14,006 bases of DNA from CAYMLQ01 sp964390795 (GTDB taxonomy: Bacteria > Verrucomicrobiota > Kiritimatiellia > RFP12 > UBA1067): NCBI GenBank assembly GCA_964390795.1, contig CAYMLQ010000121.1:1-14006 (forward strand). Reading direction: 5' to 3'. Below are positions 6,484 through 13,261 of this stretch, one piece after another. The notes under the pieces were generated by a model, which ran no database searches, was not told the origin of the DNA, and saw only the letters and a program-made list of their open reading frames with translations. The first letter of the stretch is position 1; every line of letters begins with the position of its first letter. A program made the position numbers and the translations under genes.

Positions 6484-6512
6484 TTGACAACGATGACAAG
6501 TGCCACTATAGT
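6484..6512 (+). promoter_or_regulatory. Strong sigma70-type promoter of the toxin-antitoxin pair
   Basis: TTGACA (6484-6489), a 17-nt spacer, and TATAGT (6507-6512) match consensus at 6/6 and 5/6. The start codon A is at 6519, the seventh base after the -10, where transcription is expected to begin, so the mRNA should be leaderless. No ribosome binding site precedes the ATG. Confidence 0.8.
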
Positions 6513-6517
6513 ATCAC
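6500..6517. promoter_or_regulatory. Probable antitoxin operator overlapping the -10 box
   Basis: GTG-cc-ACTATAGT-at-CAC is an 18-bp inverted repeat with 14 symmetric positions, centred on the -10 hexamer. Phd/YefM antitoxins repress their own operon by binding such palindromes. The assignment to this antitoxin is inference from position. Confidence 0.55.
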
Positions 6518-6518
6518 C

Positions 6519-6776
6519 ATGAAAACCGAACTCGTTACGACCCTTAAGCGTCAGGCTACGCGGCTCATCGCGGAGATTCAGGAAGATCGAAAACCGGTCT
6601 TGATCACCGAGCATGGTCGGCCGGCTGTCTATCTCATTGACGTACAGACCTTTGACGATCAACAGGACAGAATTCGGATTCTTGAGGGTATTGCGCGTGG
6701 GGAGCGCGCAGTGCAGGAGAAGCGCATCGTTACACACGCTCAGGCCAAGAGAAGGATGAAGCGATGGATCGCCTGA
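6519..6776 (+). CDS. Phd/YefM-type antitoxin
   Basis: An 85-residue protein of the Phd/YefM antitoxin family, the labile partner that neutralises the toxin and represses the operon. The N-terminal DNA-binding fold shows L-V-T-T-L-K-R-Q-A-T-R-L-I around 5-17, then the family hallmark P-V-L-I-T-E-H-G-R-P-A-V-Y-L-I around 26-40. The C-terminal half is charged and helical, as expected for the toxin-wrapping segment. It overlaps the toxin gene by 13 nt, the usual antitoxin-first order. Its start is leaderless, so translation may depend on direct 70S initiation at the 5' ATG. Confidence 0.92.
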   Translation: MKTELVTTLKRQATRLIAEIQEDRKPVLITEHGRPAVYLIDVQTFDDQQDRIRILEGIARGERAVQEKRIVTHAQAKRRMKRWIA

Positions 6777-7069
6777 TCTGGACCGAGCCCGCACTTAGTG
6801 ACCTGGAAGCGATTGCCGAATACATCGCGCTCGATAAGCCTGATGCTGCACGACGGTACGTGCAGCGAGTATTTGAAGCTGTTGAACGACTCACTCACTT
6901 TCCGAAATCGGGGTCGATCCCTCCAGAGATACCTCACTTGCCCTATCGACAGGTCGTTGTCCCGCCTTGTCGAGTGTTCTATCGAACGGAGGGGCAGGAT
7001 ATTCTGATCGTCTTCGTGATGCGATCCGAACGAAGACTTCGCGAGGATGATCTGCTTGAGAGAAACTGA
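6764..7069 (+). CDS. ParE/RelE-superfamily toxin
   Basis: A 101-residue basic protein of the ParE/RelE fold. Seen: W-T-E-P-A-L-S-D-L-E-A-I-A-E-Y-I at 6-21, the D-K-P-D-A-A helix, an F-P-K-S-G turn near 46-50, P-Y-R-Q-V-V-V-P-P-C-R-V-F-Y around 60-73 and a terminal V-M-R-S-E-R-R. The pattern is closer to ParE, whose known members poison DNA gyrase, than to mRNA-cleaving RelE, but activity cannot be read from sequence alone. The start is supported by AGAAGG 8 nt upstream, inside the antitoxin gene. The gene is intact, so the module could be active. Confidence 0.92.
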   Translation: MDRLIWTEPALSDLEAIAEYIALDKPDAARRYVQRVFEAVERLTHFPKSGSIPPEIPHLPYRQVVVPPCRVFYRTEGQDILIVFVMRSERRLREDDLLERN

Positions 7070-7081
7070 GGCGATCGGGAT

Positions 7082-7110
7082 AGGGACGCCCCTTGCGGAG
7101 CGCCCCTCCC
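7082..7110. repeat. Possible short GC-rich dispersed element
   Basis: A stretch with GCCCCT repeated (GACGCCCCTTGCGG, then GCGCCCCTCCC) between the convergent toxin and ykgJ genes. It has the look of a dispersed intergenic sequence. No second copy is in this window, so this is only a suspicion. Confidence 0.25.
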
Positions 7111-7186
7111 ACACCACTGATCGTACGGATCGCGTAACCACCGTTCGAATGGGATTCTGCCAAGGATAGCTTGAAACCAAGCCTTT

Positions 7187-7213
7187 GCGTTCTATGCGTT
7201 CTATGCGTTCTTG
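7187..7213. repeat. Three 9-bp tandem units at the 3' end of ykgJ
   Basis: GCGTTCTAT at 7187-7195 and 7196-7204, then GCGTTCTTG at 7205-7213. On the minus strand the units encode the last residues (K-N-A) and the TAG stop of ykgJ, and the next unit provides a second in-frame TAG nine bases later. Confidence 0.85.
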
Positions 7214-7536
7214 GCGGCGCGCAGCGCGGCGCACTCTTTTTCGAGGCGCTTGCTGCGCCAGAGGAAGGGGAAACCCTTGCACTGCGCGGGCTTGACCGGC
7301 TGGATGCGGCAGGTGTTGTCGTCCCGCAGGAAGATGCAGCGACCATCCTCGGCCTCGATGAGCGAGAGATCCTTGCGGTTGAAGGTCAACGCGGTGTACT
7401 GCTCCGTAAAGGCGTAGACGTCAAGGCCCAGGAACGCCGCGATGGCTTCGGGCTCGCCGGCCGCAAGCGCCACGTAGCCGGGCACGCGGCAGCAGGCGCC
7501 GCAGCGAGCGCACCTGAAGGTCGCGGGATCGATCAT
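7201..7536 (-). CDS. YkgJ-family CxxCxxCC metal-binding protein
   Basis: A 111-residue cytosolic protein of the YkgJ / CxxCxxCC family, small proteins thought to chelate zinc or iron. Metal ligands seen: F-R-C-A-R-C-G-A-C-C near residues 7-16, C-I-F-L further in, and C-R-I-Q-P-V-K-P-A-Q-C-K-G-F-P-F in the C-terminal half, the family's second Cys motif. The ATG at 7534-7536 overlaps the thrC stop by one base (TGATG); an in-frame GTG directly upstream (7539) is a possible alternative. It is the last gene of the kinase-thrC-ykgJ operon. Its C-terminus runs into a 9-bp tandem repeat, so the end may differ from relatives. The biochemical role of the family is not known. Confidence 0.88.
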   Translation of the reverse strand: MIDPATFRCARCGACCRVPGYVALAAGEPEAIAAFLGLDVYAFTEQYTALTFNRKDLSLIEAEDGRCIFLRDDNTCRIQPVKPAQCKGFPFLWRSKRLEKECAALRAAKNA

Positions 7537-8915
7537 CACGCCCCCGCGATCGCGGCCTTGACGATCGCGGCGACGACCGACCCGTCCGCAGGCACGACGT
7601 CCATGCGGGTGGGCAGCCCCGACAGCGCGTCGAGGAGCGGGTGGTGCGCCAGATCCTGCCCCGTCGCGCGCACGATGGCGTCGCCGAATTTGGCGGGGTG
7701 CGCGGTGGCGAGGCAGATCATCGGCGCGGAGGCGTCGAGGAACTCCGAGCCGACGGCGACACCGACCGCGGTGTGGGGATCAAGCAAGTAGTGATAGCGA
7801 TCCCAATACTCACGGATCGTGGCGAGCGTCGCGGCCGTGTCGCCGCGGCCTGCCGCAAAGCAGTCGTGCGACGCGCCGGGCGTCTCCAGCGAACCGTTGG
7901 CTTTGAACTCGGCCATCCAGCGCTTCAGAACGGACGCGTCCTCGCCCGCGAGATAGTAGAGATAGCGCTCGAAGTTGCTCGCGACCTGGATGTCCATCGA
8001 CGGGCTCAGCGTCGGCGCGACATCGCCGAGGCTGTAGACGCCGGTGTTCAGATAGCGCGAGAGAATATCGTTCTCGTTGGTCGCCAGCACCAGCCGGTCG
8101 ATGGGCAGCCCCATCTTCCAAGCCATGTAGCCCGCGAAGATGTCGCCGAAATTTCCGGTGGGCACCGCGAAGCGGACTTTTGACGCGCCGGTCGAGTCCT
8201 GCACGCGGAAGGCGGCATAGAAGTAATAGACGATCTGCGCCAGCACGCGCGCCCAGTTGATCGAGTTCACCGCGCCCAGCTTGCAGGCGTCTCGGAAGGC
8301 GAGGTCGTTGAAGAGATCCTTGACGATGTTCTGGCAGTCGTCGAAGGTTCCCTCCACGGCGAGGTTGCGCACGTTCGCGTCCAGCACGGTGGTCATCTGG
8401 CGCTCCTGCACGGGGCTGACGCGGCCGTGCGGGTGCATGACGAAGATGCGGATGCGCTCGCGGCCGCGCACGCCGTAGATGGCCGCGCTGCCGGTGTCGC
8501 CGCTGGTGGCCGCGACGATGTTCATCTCGCCGCCTGTCTCGCCGAGCACGTACTCGAAAAGATTGCCGAGAAACTGCAGCGCCACGTCTTTGAACGCGAG
8601 CGTGGGACCGTGGAACAGCTCCAGCACATGGACCGGACCGACCTGCACCACGGGCGTGACCTCGGCGTGCCGGAAGGCGCTGTAGCTCCGGTGTACGATA
8701 TCGCGCAGCGCGGCTTCGGGAATGTCGTCCGCGAAGAGGCGGATGATTTCGAACGCGAGAGCGGGGTAGGAGAGCGAATGCCACGCCGCCAGTTGACCGC
8801 GCACGTCCGGAACCGACTCCGGCAGAAAGAGCCCGCCATCGCGCGCCAGCCCGGTGAGAATGGTGTCCTTAAAGTGGAGTGGCTCGCCGCCACCCCGGGT
8901 GCTGATATACCGCAT
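7536..8915 (-). CDS. thrC: Threonine synthase
   Basis: A 459-residue PLP enzyme converting O-phosphohomoserine to threonine, the last step of threonine synthesis. Seen: the N-terminal signature M-R-Y-I-S-T-R-G at 1-8, F-H-G-P-T-L-A-F-K-D at 101-110 with Lys 109 as the expected PLP lysine, and A-A-T-S-G-D-T-G-S-A-A at 135-145 holding the cofactor phosphate. Length is as usual for the family's shorter branch. The second Met (ATG 8913-8915) was chosen over the first (8921): AAGGA lies exactly 6 nt before it, and family members begin M-K/R-Y-I-S-T-R-G. It starts 2 nt after the kinase stop, so co-transcription is almost certain. Confidence 0.96.
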   Translation of the reverse strand: MRYISTRGGGEPLHFKDTILTGLARDGGLFLPESVPDVRGQLAAWHSLSYPALAFEIIRLFADDIPEAALRDIVHRSYSAFRHAEVTPVVQVGPVHVLELFHGPTLAFKDVALQFLGNLFEYVLGETGGEMNIVAATSGDTGSAAIYGVRGRERIRIFVMHPHGRVSPVQERQMTTVLDANVRNLAVEGTFDDCQNIVKDLFNDLAFRDACKLGAVNSINWARVLAQIVYYFYAAFRVQDSTGASKVRFAVPTGNFGDIFAGYMAWKMGLPIDRLVLATNENDILSRYLNTGVYSLGDVAPTLSPSMDIQVASNFERYLYYLAGEDASVLKRWMAEFKANGSLETPGASHDCFAAGRGDTAATLATIREYWDRYHYLLDPHTAVGVAVGSEFLDASAPMICLATAHPAKFGDAIVRATGQDLAHHPLLDALSGLPTRMDVVPADGSVVAAIVKAAIAGA

Positions 8916-8917
8916 AC

Positions 8918-11476
8918 TCATTCCTTGAAGAACGCCGGCAGCAACTGCTTGATGCTATCCGCGTCAGCTTCGAAATCCAGCGCGGCTTTAGCGGCAAGCT
9001 GCTTGGCTTTCTCTTGAGCCGAGGGCATGTCCTTGTAGAACAGCGCCAGGCAGAGCGACGCGTTGGTCATCAGCCTCGTCTTCTGGCGCAACCCCAAGCC
9101 CTTGATTGCCTTCTCATCCATTACCAGCCCATTGATCAGTTCGGCCACAATATCGAGGCGCGTGGCATAGACGTCCACCCACTGAATCTTCTTGCCGGCC
9201 ACTGACAGATTATCCTTATCCGCGCTCTCGATCGACCAGCCGCGGGAGGACTTGAAGCCTGGCACCTTCTCGACCAGATAGGCGTGGAACTCCTTCACGC
9301 GGTTGACGCGCTCCTCGGCCAAGGCCAGCTCGTCCAGCCCGCCTTTGGTCTCCAGGCCATCGGTCAGATCCTTGAGGGCGCGAGCCGCTTCGCGGAACTG
9401 GAGCTGCTTCAGCAGAGCGACATTCTCGACTTCGACGGCGGCCACACGCGCCATCTCGTTCTGCGCCTTCTCTTTGAGCGCCTCTTGCTCGAGACGCCGC
9501 TTTTCCGCAGCCTCGTCCGCTTTAGCCCGCTTCGCTTTCTCCACCGCCTCCTGCCGCTTCAGCTCAACGAGCGACGCCGCATCCGTCTTGACGCTCTCCA
9601 GCGTCTTCTTGAGCTGCGAGACCCGGCGCGGCACCTCGGAGATCTCGCGTGTATAAGCCAGCGTCTTGACCTTCTCCACGAGCGCGTTCGCCGCTTTGAT
9701 GAGCGCGTCGAGCTGCCCGGCACTGGTCAGCGCTTCGGCGGCCTTGGCCTGCGCTTCGACCTCAGCTGCGAGGGCCTCCGCCAAAAGGGAGGCACCTTTG
9801 ACCGCATAGGCGTCCTCATACATGCTGCGCACGATCGCGACCACCGGGTGCTGCTCCTTGCCCTGCTCCGCCGGTTCGGCGACGGGCGCAGCCTCCGGCG
9901 CCGGAGCGACAGCCTGCAGCGGCACCTCATTCGATGCGCCCGCGCTCGCCACCACGTTCGATGAGCCCGCACTCGCCACCGCATTCGAACCTGCGGGAGC
10001 GGGAGCGGTCGCCGCAGGTTGCGCCTTTGGCACAGCGTACTCGGGCTCCGGCGGAACCATGGCCGTGCGCACGCCCTCGCCCAGCACCCCGACCACCACT
10101 TCGGCGGCGGCCTTGGCATAATCCAGCGCCTCGGGAACAAAAGCCTTGACCTGCGCCACCCTTTTGCCGGCCTCGCTCACCGAGTTTGCGATCGACGCCC
10201 TCGCTTTCTCCTGGCTTTTCCCGATCTGCGCCTGTTCGGCCCTCTGCTTCGTGACCTTGACGTGGTGCATACCACCGAAAATGGCACCGCCCACCAACAG
10301 CAAGAGCAGCACCACGCCGGCACCCATCAGAGCGAACATCTTGCGCGCGCGCTGACCGGCAGCCTCTTCGCTCTCACTCTCTTCGGAAATCTCGCCGACC
10401 GGCACCATCCCGCTCGGCATCTCGCTGACCGTACCGGTCGTCGTCAGCGTGCCGGTCATGGACATCGCACCGGTGGTGTCCTTGGGGCGCTTGCCCTTGA
10501 TCATGATTTTCTTGCTGCTTCCGCCCATCTGGATCGGCCCCGCCTTGGAGAGATAGCGCCGCATGTCGCCCAGCAGCGAACCGTAGGTGGGAAAGCGCAT
10601 CTGGGGCTCCACTTCGAGCATGCGCGCGATCATCGACTCCACTTCATCAGGCACGTTGCCGCGAATGTCGCGCAACGCTTTCGGCGGCCCGTCGAACCGC
10701 GCCTTGACCACGGCTGTGGCATCCTGCCCGTCGAAGGGCGGAACGCCCGCGATCGCGTGGTACAGCGTAGCGCCGAGGCTGTAGATATCCGAGCGGTAAT
10801 CGGCTTTCTGACGGCGCACTTTTTCGGGCGCGATGTAGAAGGGGGTTCCCCACACGTCATTGCCCGGACCGCTCTGCATGGCGGCCAAGCCGAAGTCGAC
10901 CAGTTTGGCATTCTTGTCGAGGTCGAACAGGATGTTTTCGGGCTTCACGTCGCCATGCACCAGACCGGCCTCGGCCGCTTCGCGCAGCCCCTCTGCGATC
11001 TGCACGCCGATGTGCATGACCACGGCCGGATCCATCGGCCCCTGCGCAGTCATCATCTTGTCGAGGCTGCCGCCGGAGATCAGCTCCATCACGATGTAGG
11101 GCTGGCCATAAAACTGGCCGAACGAATAGATCTGCGCAATATGCGGGTGGTTCAGCTTGGCGGCGGCCTGAGCCTCGCGCTGAAAGGTTTCGTTGAAATT
11201 CTGGTCTTCGCCGAGGCTCTGCAACATGACCTTGATCGCCACTTCGCGATTCAGCCCCTCGTCACGTGCGCGGTACACACCGCCCATGCCGCCGGCGCCC
11301 AGCAGCTGCAACAGCAGGAACGAACCGAAACGCGCCGGCACCTGAAACTCGAATTCGCAGGTCGGACACTGCACCGCAGTAAACGCCAGCAGTTCCTTCA
11401 CCTCAAGCATCGCGCCGCACTTCGGGCACGCCGCCGACGCCACCGGTTCTGTCAGAATGTGAGACTCGCTGCTCAT
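8918..11476 (-). CDS. Transmembrane Ser/Thr protein kinase with N-terminal zinc ribbon
   Basis: An 852-residue Hanks-type kinase. Residues 17-40 have two C-P-x-C knuckles (C-P-K-C and C-P-T-C), a zinc-ribbon-like module. The kinase domain follows at about 50-310: G-A-G-G-M-G at 60-65, V-A-I-K with Lys 82, H-G-D-V-K-P-E-N at 174-181, D-F-G at 195-197, A-P-E at 216-218 and D-I-Y-S-L-G at 230-235. The HRD arginine is replaced by glycine; the catalytic Asp is kept, so activity is expected. A Ser/Thr-rich linker precedes one membrane segment at about 380-402. The rest is an Ala/Pro/Ser-rich stretch and a long charged coiled-coil-like tail outside the membrane, a likely sensor part. ATG 11476 was chosen because the upstream extension to 11539 has no family-like sequence. 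Confidence 0.93.
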   Translation of the reverse strand: MSSESHILTEPVASAACPKCGAMLEVKELLAFTAVQCPTCEFEFQVPARFGSFLLLQLLGAGGMGGVYRARDEGLNREVAIKVMLQSLGEDQNFNETFQREAQAAAKLNHPHIAQIYSFGQFYGQPYIVMELISGGSLDKMMTAQGPMDPAVVMHIGVQIAEGLREAAEAGLVHGDVKPENILFDLDKNAKLVDFGLAAMQSGPGNDVWGTPFYIAPEKVRRQKADYRSDIYSLGATLYHAIAGVPPFDGQDATAVVKARFDGPPKALRDIRGNVPDEVESMIARMLEVEPQMRFPTYGSLLGDMRRYLSKAGPIQMGGSSKKIMIKGKRPKDTTGAMSMTGTLTTTGTVSEMPSGMVPVGEISEESESEEAAGQRARKMFALMGAGVVLLLLLVGGAIFGGMHHVKVTKQRAEQAQIGKSQEKARASIANSVSEAGKRVAQVKAFVPEALDYAKAAAEVVVGVLGEGVRTAMVPPEPEYAVPKAQPAATAPAPAGSNAVASAGSSNVVASAGASNEVPLQAVAPAPEAAPVAEPAEQGKEQHPVVAIVRSMYEDAYAVKGASLLAEALAAEVEAQAKAAEALTSAGQLDALIKAANALVEKVKTLAYTREISEVPRRVSQLKKTLESVKTDAASLVELKRQEAVEKAKRAKADEAAEKRRLEQEALKEKAQNEMARVAAVEVENVALLKQLQFREAARALKDLTDGLETKGGLDELALAEERVNRVKEFHAYLVEKVPGFKSSRGWSIESADKDNLSVAGKKIQWVDVYATRLDIVAELINGLVMDEKAIKGLGLRQKTRLMTNASLCLALFYKDMPSAQEKAKQLAAKAALDFEADADSIKQLLPAFFKE

Positions 11477-11662
11477 CGCTATCCACCACCCTCTTGAATT
11501 GAGCTTGCTAAACCAACAACTCTTACTGTAAAAAGACACGCTAATGATGCCGTATTCCCGAGGTTTTGTCTATGCTCAATTGCTGGTTTGCGGCTTGACT
11601 TCGCATAGCGGTTTATTTGACAATGGGCACATTCACACTTCAGTCTATTAAAGGAACAAAGC
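11477..11662. promoter_or_regulatory. Divergent intergenic region; candidate promoter for the small lipoprotein
   Basis: The region separates the minus-strand kinase operon from the plus-strand genes, so both must be transcribed from here. On the plus strand TTGACT (11595-11600), 18 nt, and GACAAT (11619-11624) could be a promoter with start near 11631. No clear promoter is seen for the kinase. Both calls are weak. Confidence 0.35.
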
Positions 11663-11857
11663 ATGTACAAAGCAGTTGCATGGGCATTGGCGGCGGCTAC
11701 GGCCGTCATGGTTTCAGGATGCGCGATCGTCGGCAGGCACTCGATCCCGATCGAGGGTGGCCAGAAAACGACCGTCGGCCTGCTCGCAATCGAGTCCGTT
11801 GGTGACGGGTATCCGATGCTCCCCCTCTACACCAGTTTCGACTTCGGCAAGAAATAG
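11663..11857 (+). CDS. Small lipoprotein of unknown function
   Basis: A 64-residue protein with a lipoprotein signal: basic start M-Y-K, a hydrophobic run, and the lipobox M-V-S-G-C with the lipidated Cys at 20. The mature part is only about 45 residues, with I-P-I-E-G-G-Q-K near 28-35 and Y-P-M-L-P-L-Y-T-S-F around 50-59, and no domain I recognise. AAAGGA lies 8 nt before the ATG. The strong terminator right behind it suggests it is mainly expressed as a short monocistronic message. It is the first plus-strand gene of the DUF3472/NPCBM group. Confidence 0.8.
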   Translation: MYKAVAWALAAATAVMVSGCAIVGRHSIPIEGGQKTTVGLLAIESVGDGYPMLPLYTSFDFGKK

Positions 11858-11878
11858 GTGCGGGGCCTTCCTTTGCTT

Positions 11879-11909
11879 CAAACCCCGTGTCGTGCGGGGT
11901 TTGTTTTTT
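11879..11909 (+). terminator. Intrinsic terminator
   Basis: CAAACCCCG (11879-11887), a 7-nt loop and CGGGGTTTG (11895-11903) make a perfect 9-bp stem, followed by six T (11904-11909). It ends the small lipoprotein transcript. The upstream 8-mer GTGCGGGG at 11858-11865 duplicates the 3' arm side (11892-11899). Confidence 0.9.
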
Positions 11910-11925
11910 GGGAGTGATCAGACAC

Positions 11926-13251
11926 GTGTCTCGGATTTTCACTCGTCGCGGAACCCTGGGCTCGCTCACGGCCGCAGGTGTCGGTTTGGCTGCGGTACTC
12001 TGCGTCGCAGCAGGGATCGCGGACTCTGTCACCGTGCCGGCCGGCCCCAACAGCTGGGCCTTCGACGTGTCCGGGGCCTGTGTCCCCTCGCGGATCACTG
12101 CGAGTGACGGGATCAAGAATTGGTCGGCCCCGGAGCAGCGGATTCGCACGTTTTTCTGGGTCGGCGCGGCTGGCCCGCTGGACGTGCGCCTGAACGCCTC
12201 CGTCGCCTCCGGGGCCTCCCGCCTGCGGTGCGCGCTGGGCAAAGAGGCGCGGGAGGTGACCCTGACCAACACGGTGCCGGGCACCGTCACCGTCGGGTCT
12301 TTCACGGTCGCGCAGCCGGGATATCACTACGTGGAGATACAGGGGCGGTCGAAGTCCGCTGCCACGTTCGCGGAGATCACCGGCCTGGAGCTGTCGGGTC
12401 CGCCCTGCGCCGGCGAGACGCATTTCATCAGGGACGATGTCTATTTCGGCCGTCGCGGCCCCTCCGTTCATCTCGGCTACCGCCTGCCCAAGGAGGCGCG
12501 GGACCTCTGCTGGTACTACAACGAGGTGCGCGTCCCCGTCGGGCAGGACGCCCTCGGCACCTACTGCATGGCCAACGGATTCGGCGAGGGCTACTGCGGC
12601 ATGCAGGTCAACTCGGCCAAGGAGCGGCGCATCCTCTTCTCGGTGTGGAGCCCGTTTCACACGGACAACCCGAAGGCGATCCCCGAGGCCGAGCGCGTCG
12701 TCCTGCTGCGGAAGGGCAAGGACGTACACGCCCAGGCCTTCGGAGGGGAGGGTTCCGGCGGACAGAGCTACCTGGTCTATCCCTGGAAGGCGGGATCTGT
12801 GTACCGGTTCCTTCTGCACGGGGAGCCGGCTGGCGACGGCACCACCGTTTACACCGCGTATTTCTATCCGCCCGAGGCGGGGCGGTGGCTGCTGCTGGCC
12901 AGCTTCAAGCGGCCCAAGACCCACACGTACCTGACCCGCTGGCACTCGTTTCTGGAAAACTTCTCGCCGGATGCCGGAGCCGTCACGCGGGAGGGACATT
13001 TCGGCAACCCGTGGGCCTGCGACAAGGCGGGCCGCTGGTTCGAGGCCACGGAGGCGGGCTTCACCGCCGACGCCACGGCCCACAAGGGGGCGCGCATGGA
13101 CTACACCGGCGGCACGACGGCGGACGGCCGTTTCTACCTGCGTAACTGCGGCTTCTTCAGCGACCGCCGCGCCCCCGGCACGGCCATCACCCGCCCGCCC
13201 TCGGGCCAGTCCCCGCCCGTCATCCACTTTGCTAACCTGCCCGAAGAGTGA
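11926..13251 (+). CDS. Secreted DUF5077-DUF3472 protein
   Basis: About 441 residues. The N-terminus has T-R-R-G-T-L-G followed by a hydrophobic stretch, a signal peptide with some resemblance to twin-arginine type. A DUF5077 domain covers about 38-160, beginning V-P-A-G-P-N-S-W-A-F-D. DUF3472 covers about 195-400, with W-Y-Y-N-E-V around 196-201, G-Y-C-G-M-Q-V-N-S at 222-230, R-R-I-L-F-S-V-W-S-P-F at 234-244 and G-S-G-G-Q-S-Y-L further on. These domains co-occur in secreted proteins of polysaccharide-degrading bacteria; no enzymatic activity can be claimed. The start is uncertain: GTG 11926 has GGGAG 11 nt upstream, GTG 11914 lies directly on that motif, and no ATG is available. It is 10 nt ahead of the NPCBM gene. 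Confidence 0.85.
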   Translation: MSRIFTRRGTLGSLTAAGVGLAAVLCVAAGIADSVTVPAGPNSWAFDVSGACVPSRITASDGIKNWSAPEQRIRTFFWVGAAGPLDVRLNASVASGASRLRCALGKEAREVTLTNTVPGTVTVGSFTVAQPGYHYVEIQGRSKSAATFAEITGLELSGPPCAGETHFIRDDVYFGRRGPSVHLGYRLPKEARDLCWYYNEVRVPVGQDALGTYCMANGFGEGYCGMQVNSAKERRILFSVWSPFHTDNPKAIPEAERVVLLRKGKDVHAQAFGGEGSGGQSYLVYPWKAGSVYRFLLHGEPAGDGTTVYTAYFYPPEAGRWLLLASFKRPKTHTYLTRWHSFLENFSPDAGAVTREGHFGNPWACDKAGRWFEATEAGFTADATAHKGARMDYTGGTTADGRFYLRNCGFFSDRRAPGTAITRPPSGQSPPVIHFANLPEE

Positions 13252-13261
13252 GGATGTGATC

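Noticed and set aside
7161..7187. A hairpin after ykgJ as an intrinsic terminator
   Set aside because: The stem has a 3-nt bulge and no T-tract follows on the minus strand.
10019..11497. A 492-codon plus-strand open frame opposite the kinase
   Set aside because: It is the antisense shadow of the kinase gene. Its peptide is rich in His, Arg and Gln with no domain, while the kinase frame has all catalytic motifs.
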